DNA from: Nitrosopumilus sp. Nsub
GTDB taxonomy: Archaea; Thermoproteota; Nitrososphaeria; Nitrososphaerales; Nitrosopumilaceae
Assembly (NCBI RefSeq): GCF_001541925.1
Contig: NZ_LQMW01000002.1
Span: forward strand, 1-42,853
DNA: 42,853 nucleotides
Direction of reading: 5' to 3'
Below the pieces are notes generated by a model. The model was not told where the DNA came from, did not search any database, and saw only the letters and a program-made list of their open reading frames with translations. Below, in pieces: positions 7,691 to 16,635 of this stretch. Position 1 is the first letter of the stretch; each line of letters starts with the position of its first letter. Made by a program: the position numbers and the translations under genes.

Positions 7691-8563
7691 ATGAAAAAAT
7701 TAGCAATTTATTCACATTGTGCATTAGACACCATTTCCATTGGAGGACATTCCTATGAACAAATTGGTGGTGCTGCATCTTACTGTGGAATAATGGCACG
7801 CGAATTCAAATTTGATGTTGATCTCTTCACAAAATATGGCTCTGACTTTCCCAAACAATATTTGCTTGAAAATAAAATTAATTTGATAAATCCTGATTCT
7901 AGCAAAAATACTACAAAATTTTCTATTTCCATAACTGGCAGTGATAGAACTCTAAAAATTGCAAATGAATGTGAACCTATAGAGTATTCTGACACTGATG
8001 CGGATGCTCATATTGTCAGTCCCATATTTCATGAAATTTCTCAAGATGTCTTTAAAAAAATTAAAGAAAATTCCAATTTCTTATTTGTCGATCCTCAGGG
8101 ATTTTTGAGACAAAAAGATTCTGAAAATAATGTTTTCCTCAAAAAAACTGATCTTGATTTAACAAATGTAAATGCAATCAAAATCAATCCCGAAGAAGGT
8201 CAAAACATTGTTGGCGGTTCACATGATGAAATGATGCTTGCATTACAAAAAAAAGGAATTGAACATGTAATTTTGACAAACAAAACTGATGTGTCCATTT
8301 TGAAAAAAAATAGAATTTACTCTTTAAAATTGCCAAACAAGCAAGTTCATGATACAACTGGAATCGGAGATATATTTTGCTCAACATTTGCTTGTACGAT
8401 GATTAAGGAAAAGGACTTTTTGTGGGCATTTTGTTTTGCAGCAGGTTCTGCACAGGCTGCACTAGAGTCTAACAATGTAGGATTGCAAAAAATTCCTAAA
8501 AAGGGGGCTGTCGAAAATAATGCTTCTTATTTTTATAATTTAGTAGATTTTAGAGATTTATGA
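7691..8563 (+). CDS. PfkB-family carbohydrate/nucleoside kinase
   Basis: A 290-aa member of the ribokinase/PfkB superfamily. Visible signatures are the N-terminal sugar-binding segment with QIGGAASYCG and the C-terminal anion-hole motif DTTGIGD, whose final Asp is the catalytic base; the usual DTxGAGD has Ile in place of Ala here. The alternating beta-alpha pattern and length fit. The substrate cannot be read from the sequence. I begin at the ATG at 7691 (MKKLAIYSHCALD); an in-frame TTG at 7670 would add seven residues. It sits between a zinc mini-protein and the NAD kinase on the same strand, 40 bp before the latter. Confidence 0.85.
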   Translation: MKKLAIYSHCALDTISIGGHSYEQIGGAASYCGIMAREFKFDVDLFTKYGSDFPKQYLLENKINLINPDSSKNTTKFSISITGSDRTLKIANECEPIEYSDTDADAHIVSPIFHEISQDVFKKIKENSNFLFVDPQGFLRQKDSENNVFLKKTDLDLTNVNAIKINPEEGQNIVGGSHDEMMLALQKKGIEHVILTNKTDVSILKKNRIYSLKLPNKQVHDTTGIGDIFCSTFACTMIKEKDFLWAFCFAAGSAQAALESNNVGLQKIPKKGAVENNASYFYNLVDFRDL

Positions 8564-8603
8564 TACATTATTCTTTTATTATTCATTTGAGGTTTGTAGA
8601 CTA

Positions 8604-9602
8604 ATGCAAATTGGAATCTATGGTTCTGGAACTTCAGAATCGGCTTCTAAAACTATTAAAAAAATACTAAACAGTGCCAATATTGATTCATTTACCATTA
8701 CAAAATCTAAAAACAAACCTGCCGATTACATTATTGTATTAGGCGGGGATAAGGGAGTCAGAAATTATTTTCATAAAACTTTTGATGCAACATCTCCCGT
8801 ATTGGGGATCAATGAGGGCGAATCAAGTGGATTTTTAGCACAAATTGAATTAAGAGAATTTTCATCATATGTTGAAATTTTAAAAAGAGAAAATTTCAGT
8901 ATTGAAGAGGTTCCAAGACTCGGAGTTAAAATTGATGGAAAAAATGTTTATCCTGTTTTAAATGACGTTGCAGTATTCTCATCTAAAAGTGCAATGTTGA
9001 TGGAGCATACTTTGAGAGTAAACGGTGATGAGGTATGGCATGACAATGGTGATGGAATTATTGTTTCCACCCCGATTGGATCTTCGGCATACTCTATGTC
9101 TGTTGGTGGACCTGTATTATTTCAGGATTCTGCTGTTTTTGAAATTATTTCAGTCAATTCTCTTGACGTAACAAGAAGACCGTTAATTGTATCCAATTCA
9201 AGCTTTATAGAAATTGATGACATATCTGCAAGACTGCATTGCGAAGTTGTCTTGGACGGATTAGACAGGTACAAAGTAAAAAAGACTGTTGAATGTTCTA
9301 AATTCATTCCTCCTGCAAAAATTATTAGATTAAAAAAAGATACAACCGGAATTTCTGCACTAGCAAAAAAAGTTCATTTGGCCGAAGAACTATTGAGTAT
9401 GCCTCCTAGCTCCAAATTATTGCTTAAAACATTAGAGTATGAGGGCGAATTGACCCAAAAGGACTTGGCAAACAAAACACTACTTCCTGATAGAACAGTT
9501 AGATTGGCATTAAGTCATTTACTCAAAAAAGGATATGTAAAAAAGAAAGTATCAATTCGTGATGCTCGTCAAAAAATTTATGAGATTTCTAAAATAAAGT
9601 AA
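8604..9602 (+). CDS. nadK: NAD kinase-like protein fused to C-terminal winged helix
   Basis: A 332-aa two-domain protein. Residues 1-250 are an ATP-NAD kinase fold: VLGGDKG at 45-51, PVLGINEG 65-72, LND at 119-121 and DGIIVSTPIGSSAYSMSVGG at 150-169. Residues ~266-330 are a MarR/ArsR-like winged helix (KLLLKTLEYEGELTQKDLAN, then an RTVRLALSHLLKKGYV recognition region), absent from ordinary NAD kinases of about 280 aa. Two motifs differ from the usual form: GGDGT is GGDKG (Asp49 kept) and the NE pair is Asn120-Asp121. It may therefore be an active NADP-making enzyme that also binds DNA, or a dinucleotide-sensing regulator. It is the last gene of a three-gene run. Confidence 0.88.
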   Translation: MQIGIYGSGTSESASKTIKKILNSANIDSFTITKSKNKPADYIIVLGGDKGVRNYFHKTFDATSPVLGINEGESSGFLAQIELREFSSYVEILKRENFSIEEVPRLGVKIDGKNVYPVLNDVAVFSSKSAMLMEHTLRVNGDEVWHDNGDGIIVSTPIGSSAYSMSVGGPVLFQDSAVFEIISVNSLDVTRRPLIVSNSSFIEIDDISARLHCEVVLDGLDRYKVKKTVECSKFIPPAKIIRLKKDTTGISALAKKVHLAEELLSMPPSSKLLLKTLEYEGELTQKDLANKTLLPDRTVRLALSHLLKKGYVKKKVSIRDARQKIYEISKIK

Positions 9603-9930
9603 ATAATATGGATAAAATCCATCTAATTTAGTCATAGAAAATCAATATTTTTCATCGTTATTATTTATAAAAATTTAAATTTTTAACATATTTTCTATAT
9701 TTGCAGTTAACTGGTTTTAATTGGTTTTTTTAAGCATATTTTTTATTTTTTCTATATGTTTTTTTTATTGAACTTTTTGCGTTTTCTTTGTTATATTTTT
9801 AGATTTTTTTAAAGAATTATTCAAAAATTATGATTGTTTTTTTCAAATCAAATAATTATTCCAACTGTTCTACTTTCAAAATTTTTCATCAATACTTTCC
9901 AGATTTTGTATCCTGAAAAAATTCCAGAAT
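9603..9930. other. T-rich intergenic stretch
   Basis: About 330 bp without an ORF. The plus strand is strongly T-biased with many runs of four to nine T. Such tracts act as archaeal terminators for the NAD kinase gene upstream; the convergent regulator gene ends on the other side. I see no hairpin, tRNA or repeat here. It marks the left edge of the terminase island. Confidence 0.5.
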
Positions 9931-10530
9931 CTATTTTTTACGTCGCATACAATTAGATTCTGTGATTGTACTAGATATCCTAATCATTGTATTTGTTTGA
10001 AATTTTTTATCCAATGTAATTTTCTCTACAGGAAAACAATCTATACTAACCACAATGTCATTGACATTTACCTTATCTTTTTGAGTTGTGATTTTAATTC
10101 CCATGTTTGCAAACTTTTTATCTATAATTTTTTTTCCTCTGATAAAATCTTTTTTTAAAATTGCAATCTGGACTTTGTTTTGCATTTGATTTTTTACATA
10201 TTTTGCCTTACTTGTACCTACAAATGCATAATTGATTTTATTTTTTTGACAAATTTCTGCTACAAAATCATGTGGGTCATCTACAATATTTCTTATCCAT
10301 TGAGTAACCGCATTCATTGAATTTATTAGTAAATGATCTTTGTTTACCCTTACAGTGACTACTTTACCAATTTTGAGTAAACGAATTACTTCTAAATCTG
10401 CCAAGGCATGTACAATTCTTCTAACTGTTTGAAATGGAATTCCTGTTTCCTTTGCAATTCCAGATAATGTGTTTCCGTTTTTTGCAGAATTTACAATTTT
10501 GGCGTCTCTGAATATCGATATTGTTTGCAT
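9931..10530 (-). CDS. HTH transcriptional regulator
   Basis: A 199-aa basic protein. The N-terminal ~60 residues form a winged helix with a helix-turn-helix at about 20-45 (NTLSGIAKETGIPFQTVRRI), followed by a wing strand (LLKIGKVVTVRVN). The rest alternates strands and helices (INYAFVGTSKAKYV, VQIAILKKDF) in a way that recalls a nucleotidyltransferase-like or ligand-binding fold, as in other archaeal HTH fusions, but no catalytic motif is clear. It is divergent from the terminase pair; a palindrome (10677-10696) lies between. It likely controls itself or the island. Confidence 0.75.
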   Translation of the reverse strand: MQTISIFRDAKIVNSAKNGNTLSGIAKETGIPFQTVRRIVHALADLEVIRLLKIGKVVTVRVNKDHLLINSMNAVTQWIRNIVDDPHDFVAEICQKNKINYAFVGTSKAKYVKNQMQNKVQIAILKKDFIRGKKIIDKKFANMGIKITTQKDKVNVNDIVVSIDCFPVEKITLDKKFQTNTMIRISSTITESNCMRRKK

Positions 10531-10676
10531 ACTGTTTGTTATTTTTTTGAATTAATAAGATTTTATATTCTGACCAAATATGGTTATTTTATACAAAAAA
10601 GCCATCAATATTTCTCAATGAAGTGATTATCTCTTTAATTATTGCCTAAAATATGTAATATTTTATAATTATTGCA

Positions 10677-10696
10677 TATATACCATATAGTATATA
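10677..10696. promoter_or_regulatory. Palindrome, candidate operator
   Basis: TATATAC-CATATA-GTATATA: perfect 7-bp arms around a 6-bp centre, placed between the divergent HTH regulator and the terminase pair. The symmetry suits a dimeric regulator, but the region is extremely A+T-rich, so chance symmetry is possible. Confidence 0.4.
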
Positions 10697-10720
10697 GTTT
10701 ATATATTATGAAAGATCATA

Positions 10721-10730
10721 TTTATATATT
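10721..10730 (+). promoter_or_regulatory. TATA box of the terminase pair
   Basis: TTTATATATT lies 22-31 nt upstream of the small-terminase ATG at 10752, the spacing expected of a leaderless archaeal transcript. Confidence 0.5.
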
Positions 10731-10751
10731 TAAAATATAAAAGTATTTGTT

Positions 10752-11198
10752 ATGGCCAGGCCCAGTACATTAGACTCGATTAAGATAAAGAAAACACTTT
10801 ATGGTCATTTTATGAATGGCATCGATCCGTTACCTGCTGCAAAAATAACCGGTTATGACATAAAGACAGTACGAAGACACTATGCTAAATTTATGGAACA
10901 TGTAGAAAAAATTGCCGATAAAGATCTTGCAGAACATTTTAAAGCGAATCGTACAAGAGCCATATATTTTTACGATTTGCGGTTAGACAGGTTATTATCA
11001 GAAGAGGACCAACTAGAACTAACCATTTCAAAAATTAAACTAAATAATAATAATTTGAAGAAATATTCTTTATTAATGAAACGTTTAGAACAGGTCAAGC
11101 AAATGGTTTTGGATGTTTTTGATTTAAAGGAAAAGGTTTCAAACGCGCTATCATTTTCTGAAATAATTTATGTTGAGGGAACAAAAGAGAATGACTAA
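10752..11198 (+). CDS. Small terminase-like DNA-binding protein
   Basis: A 148-aa protein with an N-terminal helix-turn-helix (about 18-48, with PLPAAKITGYDIKTVRRHYA) and a helical, coiled-coil-like remainder (LRLDRLLSEEDQLELTISK). Size, HTH and position directly before a large terminase are those of a tailed-virus small terminase, which recognises viral DNA and loads the packaging motor. The assignment rests mostly on context, because small terminases diverge quickly. Its stop lies 8 bp inside the large-subunit gene, so the two are translationally coupled. Confidence 0.68.
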   Translation: MARPSTLDSIKIKKTLYGHFMNGIDPLPAAKITGYDIKTVRRHYAKFMEHVEKIADKDLAEHFKANRTRAIYFYDLRLDRLLSEEDQLELTISKIKLNNNNLKKYSLLMKRLEQVKQMVLDVFDLKEKVSNALSFSEIIYVEGTKEND

Positions 11199-12909
11199 TT
11201 CTCACAAAGAAGCAGCAAAAAGATTTATTCGTAAAAATAAAAAAGTCAGTGAAAAAAATTTACCTAATTTATCTGGGATGGATATTTTTGAGTGGAAAAA
11301 AACAGTCAAACCTAAAATTAACGGACGAGAACAAACTTTTCTTGCAGCCCCCTTTTGGACAGATATCTACAAAGATAACTCATCTCAAATATTTGTAATT
11401 GGAGGGAGACAGATATTCAAATCCACATGTGTCGGTGATTTTCTCATGTATTGGGCAACTACAAATAATCATTCACAATGTTGTTATGCCTCATTTGACA
11501 GAATTAATAAAAATGGATTTCTTCATCAAAGGTTTCAACATGAGATGATTGAGCAAAGTCCAATACTCTCTCAATTTCCACGATCCAAACTTGGAAATAA
11601 TGATGAGGTATCACTAAAAAATGGCAGTACCATTTATTTCATAATTTCACATAATGACTATGTCCATGTAGAGGGAAAATCTCTGGATTTGATAATTCTA
11701 GATGAGGCTCAATACCAACCAATTGAGCAGATTGGTAAAATTACTCAAACCATGATGCAGACTCGTGGAAAATTAAAACTATTTGGGATTGGTGGGCCTG
11801 TAGGCTCGGCATATCACAATGAATGGCTAAAAACTAACCAATGTGAATGGGTTTATGATAATGATTATTGGCGTGATGCCTTGCAATTTGATGAAAATGG
11901 CTTGATTCATGGGCAATATCTGAATGACGTATTAAAAGGAACTTGGGTTGCACAAAAACCTGAAAATTCTGCCTATCCTGGTTATCACATTCCTCAAACA
12001 ATATTTCCAACAATTCCGTTAACGAAAAAAGATGCTATTGAAAAATACAAAATTGATGCAAAATTCTCCATCGAATACCAAAAAGAACATCTGCCATTTG
12101 ATAAATTTGAGGAACATGTTATGGGGAATTTTTACAAATCTGCAACAAATCCCATTACTCCTGAAATGGTTCGTGCATGTATGAAAAATGGTCGTGACAT
12201 ACAATTACTAACTCCAGTACAAATCAAATCACTCAAGGAACAATATGGAAATAAAATTAAAATTAGCATGGGCGTTGACTTTGGAAGTGCAAAAAATGGT
12301 CACACAGTAATTGTTATTTTGATAAAATGGCAAGAAAAGGGTTTGATTCAACTGGCACATTTAGACCAACGTAATGCAGAACACCAAATTATCCAAGCAG
12401 AAAATATCAACAAACTATTTCATAATTCCCTGTGCGATACAGGAGTTGGCGATTTGGGTTATGGTGCAACTCAAATCAAATTAATTCAAGATGGCGGTAT
12501 TGGCCAAACCAATGGAGAACATATTGTAGGAATTGGTAGTTCCACTTTTGTTGGCTGTCGTTCTGTTAGTGATTTGTCTCAAGGAATCCGACATGATGTT
12601 GGAATAATTGATGAGCATGGTGACAAATCAGAAAAGTACTCTTTGGATAAAACTTGGGGAATATCTAAATTGATTAATCTATTTGAGAATCCTGGAAAAT
12701 TTGTAATTCCATTCCACTATAACTATGAATATCAAACTAGTTGGTTGGTATCTGAATTATCCTCAATTTCCAAGGTAAACATTTCAGGAATTGACACACG
12801 ACAAAATGCAAAACTTGAGTATAATCATCCACCAGATGCTGCAATGGCAATAATCTATGCATTAATTGCACTTGATCACAATGCTGATTGGAATTGGGTT
12901 TCTATGTGA
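11191..12909 (+). CDS. terL: Phage-type terminase large subunit
   Basis: The DNA-packaging motor of head-tail viruses: ATPase plus headful nuclease. The protein is 572 aa from the ATG at 11191, chosen because GAGGGA lies 10 nt upstream; an in-frame ATG at 11170 would add seven residues. The ATPase domain has a Walker A of form GGRQIFKST (about 71-79) and Walker B LIILDEAQ (about 167-174). The RNase H-like nuclease shows MGVDFGSAKNG with Asp363, Asp416 or Asp421 in CDTGVGDLG, and Asp549 in PPDAAMAI. All key acidic residues remain and the frame is intact, yet no portal, capsid, protease or tail gene lies nearby. Base composition does not differ visibly from the neighbours. Confidence 0.88.
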   Translation: MTNSHKEAAKRFIRKNKKVSEKNLPNLSGMDIFEWKKTVKPKINGREQTFLAAPFWTDIYKDNSSQIFVIGGRQIFKSTCVGDFLMYWATTNNHSQCCYASFDRINKNGFLHQRFQHEMIEQSPILSQFPRSKLGNNDEVSLKNGSTIYFIISHNDYVHVEGKSLDLIILDEAQYQPIEQIGKITQTMMQTRGKLKLFGIGGPVGSAYHNEWLKTNQCEWVYDNDYWRDALQFDENGLIHGQYLNDVLKGTWVAQKPENSAYPGYHIPQTIFPTIPLTKKDAIEKYKIDAKFSIEYQKEHLPFDKFEEHVMGNFYKSATNPITPEMVRACMKNGRDIQLLTPVQIKSLKEQYGNKIKISMGVDFGSAKNGHTVIVILIKWQEKGLIQLAHLDQRNAEHQIIQAENINKLFHNSLCDTGVGDLGYGATQIKLIQDGGIGQTNGEHIVGIGSSTFVGCRSVSDLSQGIRHDVGIIDEHGDKSEKYSLDKTWGISKLINLFENPGKFVIPFHYNYEYQTSWLVSELSSISKVNISGIDTRQNAKLEYNHPPDAAMAIIYALIALDHNADWNWVSM

Positions 12910-13140
12910 TTTGAATGACAAATAATAGAGTGATACTTTCCATGTTTTTCTTGTTTTATTCCAATTTTTTTACCGATAATATATCATCAAATGTCATTTT
13001 TGCCTAATTATTGTTGCAAGAAAAATCTTGGTGCCTACTGACTGCAATGTGTATTGTATGTTCTAATTTGCTGCAAAACTTGAATGATGTTCTCATTTCA
13101 ATTATGCTTAATTCCCCACTGTATTTTTATAAAATAGAAT
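12910..13140. other. Intergenic region, right of terminase
   Basis: About 230 bp without a convincing ORF. It carries a TATA-like TTTTTATAAAAT just upstream of the Fic remnant that starts at 13141. No tRNA or obvious att-type repeat is visible. Confidence 0.4.
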
Positions 13141-13674
13141 ATGATTATTAAAAAAACAATTGGCACTAAAGCCATTGTATCCACAATAACACAAGAGAAA
13201 AACGGTAAAAAATATCTATATTTGAAACACTCTACAGGAAATAGACAAAAAGAACAATATCTTGGATTAGTAATTCCTGAAAATGTTAATGAAATTGAAA
13301 AAAAAATTTGTTTGAATTTTACAAAAAAGAATGGGATGAAAATACAAAAACAATATCTGTAAATTACAAAAAGATTACAAGAATTCTTTTCTTGGCTAAA
13401 AAAATACGATAACACAAATCCTGTAATGCTATCTGCACTTGCACATTACAAATTCGCTTCAATTCATCCTTTTGGGGATGACAATGGTAGGATTTCAAGA
13501 TTGATAATGAATTATATTTTGTGGCATTATGACTGCCCATTATTATTAATTAAAAACAGTGAGAGAAGAGCATATTTTAAATCACTTGAGAAATCACAAT
13601 TGAAAAAAGATGAGATTCATTTTTTAAAATGGTTTATGAAATATTACATAAAAGCAAACAAACAATATTTGTAA
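13141..13674 (+). pseudogene. Fic-family AMP-transferase gene, wrecked
   Basis: Fic proteins attach AMP or related groups to targets. The N-terminal part (KKYLYLKHSTGNRQKEQYLG) matches the opening of an archaeal Fic subfamily; the C-terminal part reads LSALAHYKFASIHPF followed by GDDNGRISRL, the Fic motif. Lesions: an A9 tract near 13298-13306 where the frame slips (the good reading, FEFYKKEWDEN, continues in another frame), a TAA at 13360-13362, loss of roughly the central 100 residues at 13363-13380, and HPFxDGNGR changed to HPFGDDNGR (Gly to Asp). A normal member would be more than 300 aa; what remains is about 175 codons. Almost certainly inactive. Confidence 0.82.
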
Positions 13675-13729
13675 AATAACTGTGATAGGATTTGTTCGTA
13701 ATTGAAATAATATGTTTAATTTTTTAAAT

Positions 13730-15328
13730 TCATTGAGATGCTGCTTTGACAAATGACATGAATGCATTTTCTGGATATCCGGGTCTACTGTTAAATTCTG
13801 GATGAAATTGAACTCCCAAGTAAAATTTGTGAGATGGAATCTCGAGCATCTCCATTCTTTTTCCATCATCACTATCAGCTGAAAATACTAGTCCATTTTT
13901 CTCAAATTCTGGAATGTATTGTTTATTTATCTCATATCTGTGCCTGTGGCGCTTACTAATTACGTTGGAATTGTAAATTTTCTGTGCATTTGTTCCCTCT
14001 TTAATTTGGACATCGTTTGCACCTAACCTTAATGACCCACCCATGTTTGAGACATCTTTTTGTTCTGGGAGTAAATCCACAATTGGGTTTTGTGTATCTG
14101 GGTTAATTTCAGTTGAATTACTATCTTCTAATTTTAACACATTTCGTCCAAATGCAACTGCTGCTAGTTGGAATCCAAAACAAATTCCAAGATATGGTAT
14201 GTTTTTCTCCCTTGCATAATTTGCAGTTTGAATAATTCCTTCAGAACCTCTTGTTCCAAATCCTCCCGGAACTAAAATTCCATCATAATCTGATAGTTGA
14301 TTGTAATCTGTAATTGATTCAGAATCAATTAACCCAATTTCTACAGATTTTCCTATCTCTGCTCCTGCATGTTTTAATGCATGATTAACACTAACATAAC
14401 TATCTGCTAAAGTAACATATTTTCCAACCATTGCAATTTTGACTTTTTGTTCCTCATGATTTACCATGTTTTCTGCAATTTTATTCCATTTGTCCCAATT
14501 TGATGAGAGGTTGGCCATTCCTACAATTCCAAATTTAGTAAATATCGAGTCCATTATTCCTTGATCATGGAGCATTTGAGGAACTTCAAAAATTGATTTT
14601 GCATCATGGCATGACAATACGTCATTTGGCGTAACGTTGGTAAACATTGCAATTTTTTTCTTAGTTTTTTCTTCTAATTGTTTTGTACATCTTACTGCCA
14701 AAAAGTCTGCTTGAATACCTATTCTTCTTAATTCCTGAATACTATGCTGTGTTGGTTTTGTTTTCTGTTCTCCAACTACATCCAATGATGGTGCTAATGT
14801 AACATGAACAAAAATCACCCCCTGTGGACCTTCTTCCACCCTCATCTGTCTTAATGCTTCCAAAAATGGCAGGGATTCAATATCTCCAACTGTTCCTCCA
14901 CATTCTACAATTAGAAAGTCTAATTTTTCATCTTCAGCAACTTTTTTGATTCTGTTTTTAATTTCATCTGTGATGTGAGGAATAATTTGTACACATGCTC
15001 CGAGATATTCTCCTTTACGTTCTGCCTCTATTACTGAAGAATATACTTGGGCAGTGGTAATGTTGTGATCTTTTGAAATATCTTGATTAAGAAATCTTTC
15101 ATAATTTCCAATATCCATATCACATTCTCCCCCATCATCAGTAACGAATACTTCTCCATGTGCTACAGGATTCATAGTTCCTGCATCATAATTTAGATAG
15201 GGATCTATTTTGATACATGAAACTTTTTGGTTTGATAATTGTAATAATTTTGCAATCGATGAAGTTGTTACACCTTTTCCAAGGCCAGACATAACTCCTC
15301 CTGTGACAAAAATAAACTTCGTCTGCAC
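13730..15328 (-). CDS. pyrG: CTP synthase
   Basis: Converts UTP to CTP with ATP and glutamine. The N-terminal amidoligase domain carries GGVMSGLGKGV (10-20), DPYLNYDAGTMNP and VECGGTVGDIES (141-152). The C-terminal class I glutaminase domain has the nucleophile Cys383 in GICFGFQ and the partners His509 and Glu511 in FHPEF. The 532-aa length is normal and the frame intact. It precedes nothing closely on its strand; trpA ends about 60 bp upstream and both point the same way, so co-transcription from trpA is possible. Confidence 0.97.
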   Translation of the reverse strand: MQTKFIFVTGGVMSGLGKGVTTSSIAKLLQLSNQKVSCIKIDPYLNYDAGTMNPVAHGEVFVTDDGGECDMDIGNYERFLNQDISKDHNITTAQVYSSVIEAERKGEYLGACVQIIPHITDEIKNRIKKVAEDEKLDFLIVECGGTVGDIESLPFLEALRQMRVEEGPQGVIFVHVTLAPSLDVVGEQKTKPTQHSIQELRRIGIQADFLAVRCTKQLEEKTKKKIAMFTNVTPNDVLSCHDAKSIFEVPQMLHDQGIMDSIFTKFGIVGMANLSSNWDKWNKIAENMVNHEEQKVKIAMVGKYVTLADSYVSVNHALKHAGAEIGKSVEIGLIDSESITDYNQLSDYDGILVPGGFGTRGSEGIIQTANYAREKNIPYLGICFGFQLAAVAFGRNVLKLEDSNSTEINPDTQNPIVDLLPEQKDVSNMGGSLRLGANDVQIKEGTNAQKIYNSNVISKRHRHRYEINKQYIPEFEKNGLVFSADSDDGKRMEMLEIPSHKFYLGVQFHPEFNSRPGYPENAFMSFVKAASQ

Positions 15329-15385
15329 ATTATTGAAATAAACATCTAGTTTTTGTATGTTTTGTATGGCCCTATTGACAAATCA

Positions 15386-16186
15386 TTAAATGACTGTTTG
15401 TTTTTTTAGACTTTTTGTAAATGCGACAATCTTTGATTCAAGTTCTACTGGTTTTGTTTTCTCAATTAATTTCAAATATGCACTTCCTACAATCACTGCA
15501 TCTGCTCCAGCTTTGATGTATCTTCTTACATCTTCAGGAGTTGATACTCCAAATCCAATACCTACAGGAATTTTACCTTTTGTTTGTTTTTTCACATTTT
15601 TGATTGCATTTAATGTATAATTTTTGATACTTGTTTTTACTCCGGTGGTTCCAAATACAGCCACAAGATACAAAAATCCTGTTGAAATTTTAGAAATTTT
15701 TTCAATCCTTGTCTTAGTTGTGTTTGGTGAAATTAAAAATATTGTATCGGCTTTATCTTTTGCAGCATGTATGTATTCTTTTGATTCTTCAAATGACATA
15801 TCTGGAAGAATGAATCCATCTATTCCTGCTTTTTTTGCATCTTTGATGAATTTATCATACCCCATTCGATGCAAAATATTGGTATATGTCATCAATACAA
15901 GTGGAATATCCGTTTCTTTTCGAATTTTTTTTACAACATTGAAAAATTTTGAAACATTTGTTCCGTTTTGAAGTGATACTGTACTTGCATTTTGAATTAC
16001 TGGGCCATCAGCTAAAGGATCTGAAAATGGAAACCCAATTTCTATAATATCTACTCCTCCTTTTACTAATCCTCGTATCGTAGACATTGTTGCTTTTTCA
16101 TTTGGAAATCCTAACATGATATATGAAATCAATGCTTTTTCATTTCGTTTTTCTAACTCTTCAAATTTTTCTTTAATTCTTGACAT
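15386..16186 (-). CDS. trpA: Tryptophan synthase alpha chain
   Basis: Cleaves indole-3-glycerol phosphate to indole and glyceraldehyde 3-phosphate, handing indole to TrpB. A 266-aa TIM barrel with the catalytic Glu49 in IEIGFPFSDPLADGP and Asp60 in the same motif, and the phosphate-binding GIGFGVSTPEDV and AVIVGSAY segments near the C-terminus. It is complete and ordinary, but its place is not: trpB lies at 32896 on the opposite strand and the rest of the pathway at 27-31 kb. In many genomes trpB and trpA are adjacent. Confidence 0.96.
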   Translation of the reverse strand: MSRIKEKFEELEKRNEKALISYIMLGFPNEKATMSTIRGLVKGGVDIIEIGFPFSDPLADGPVIQNASTVSLQNGTNVSKFFNVVKKIRKETDIPLVLMTYTNILHRMGYDKFIKDAKKAGIDGFILPDMSFEESKEYIHAAKDKADTIFLISPNTTKTRIEKISKISTGFLYLVAVFGTTGVKTSIKNYTLNAIKNVKKQTKGKIPVGIGFGVSTPEDVRRYIKAGADAVIVGSAYLKLIEKTKPVELESKIVAFTKSLKKQTVI

Positions 16187-16251
16187 TTTCTTTAATCCTA
16201 TCTGTTTTTTATTAATTAAAACTGTTTCAACTCCAACATGATTTTTAGATT

Positions 16252-16572
16252 TTATCTTCCAGGCCTTTTATATGATCTTTCTTTTACTTGTCCTAAGGAT
16301 GATGCTTTGTTTTCAAATCTTTTACCTGTAATTTCTTTTGATTTTTCAGAACTTTGTTCTCTAGTAATTTTTATTATTTTTTTGGATGTTGTTTTATCCT
16401 CTTCGTTTCTTTTGTAAATGATATTTGTTCCTGGCGGAATTTGAGTTTTTTTCACAATTTTTTTCTTTTTAGGTTTTTTATCATCATTAATTTTTTTTTG
16501 TGACCAATTGATGTTATTTACATCTGCAGATGAGGATTTTTCAATATTGTAATCTCCTAACGTTTTTCTCAT
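16252..16572 (-). CDS. Lysine-rich hypothetical protein
   Basis: A 106-aa, strongly basic and probably disordered protein: KKPKKKKIVKKTQ at about 32-44 and an Arg/Lys-rich end (KERSYKRPGR). The N-terminus, MRKTLGDYNIEKSSSAD, is less charged. Composition suggests nucleic-acid binding or a ribosome-associated tail, but no domain is seen. Codon use and base composition fit the neighbourhood, and the frame is clean, so I take it as real. It lies 65 bp upstream of trpA on the same strand. Confidence 0.6.
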   Translation of the reverse strand: MRKTLGDYNIEKSSSADVNNINWSQKKINDDKKPKKKKIVKKTQIPPGTNIIYKRNEEDKTTSKKIIKITREQSSEKSKEITGKRFENKASSLGQVKERSYKRPGR

Positions 16573-16635
16573 AATTCTTCAAATGATTACTAGTAAACAA
16601 ATGTACTGGAATCCCAAAATTAGTTTGTAGAAATA

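Noticed and set aside
13098-13415. 105-aa minus-strand ORF rich in Phe, Ile and Cys
   Set aside because: It opposes the Fic remnant, whose homology is clear; its hydrophobicity comes from A-rich coding read backwards.
15390-15971. Two plus-strand ORFs of 76 and 115 aa opposite trpA
   Set aside because: Both are antisense to a full trpA with all active-site residues, and have no start region of their own.
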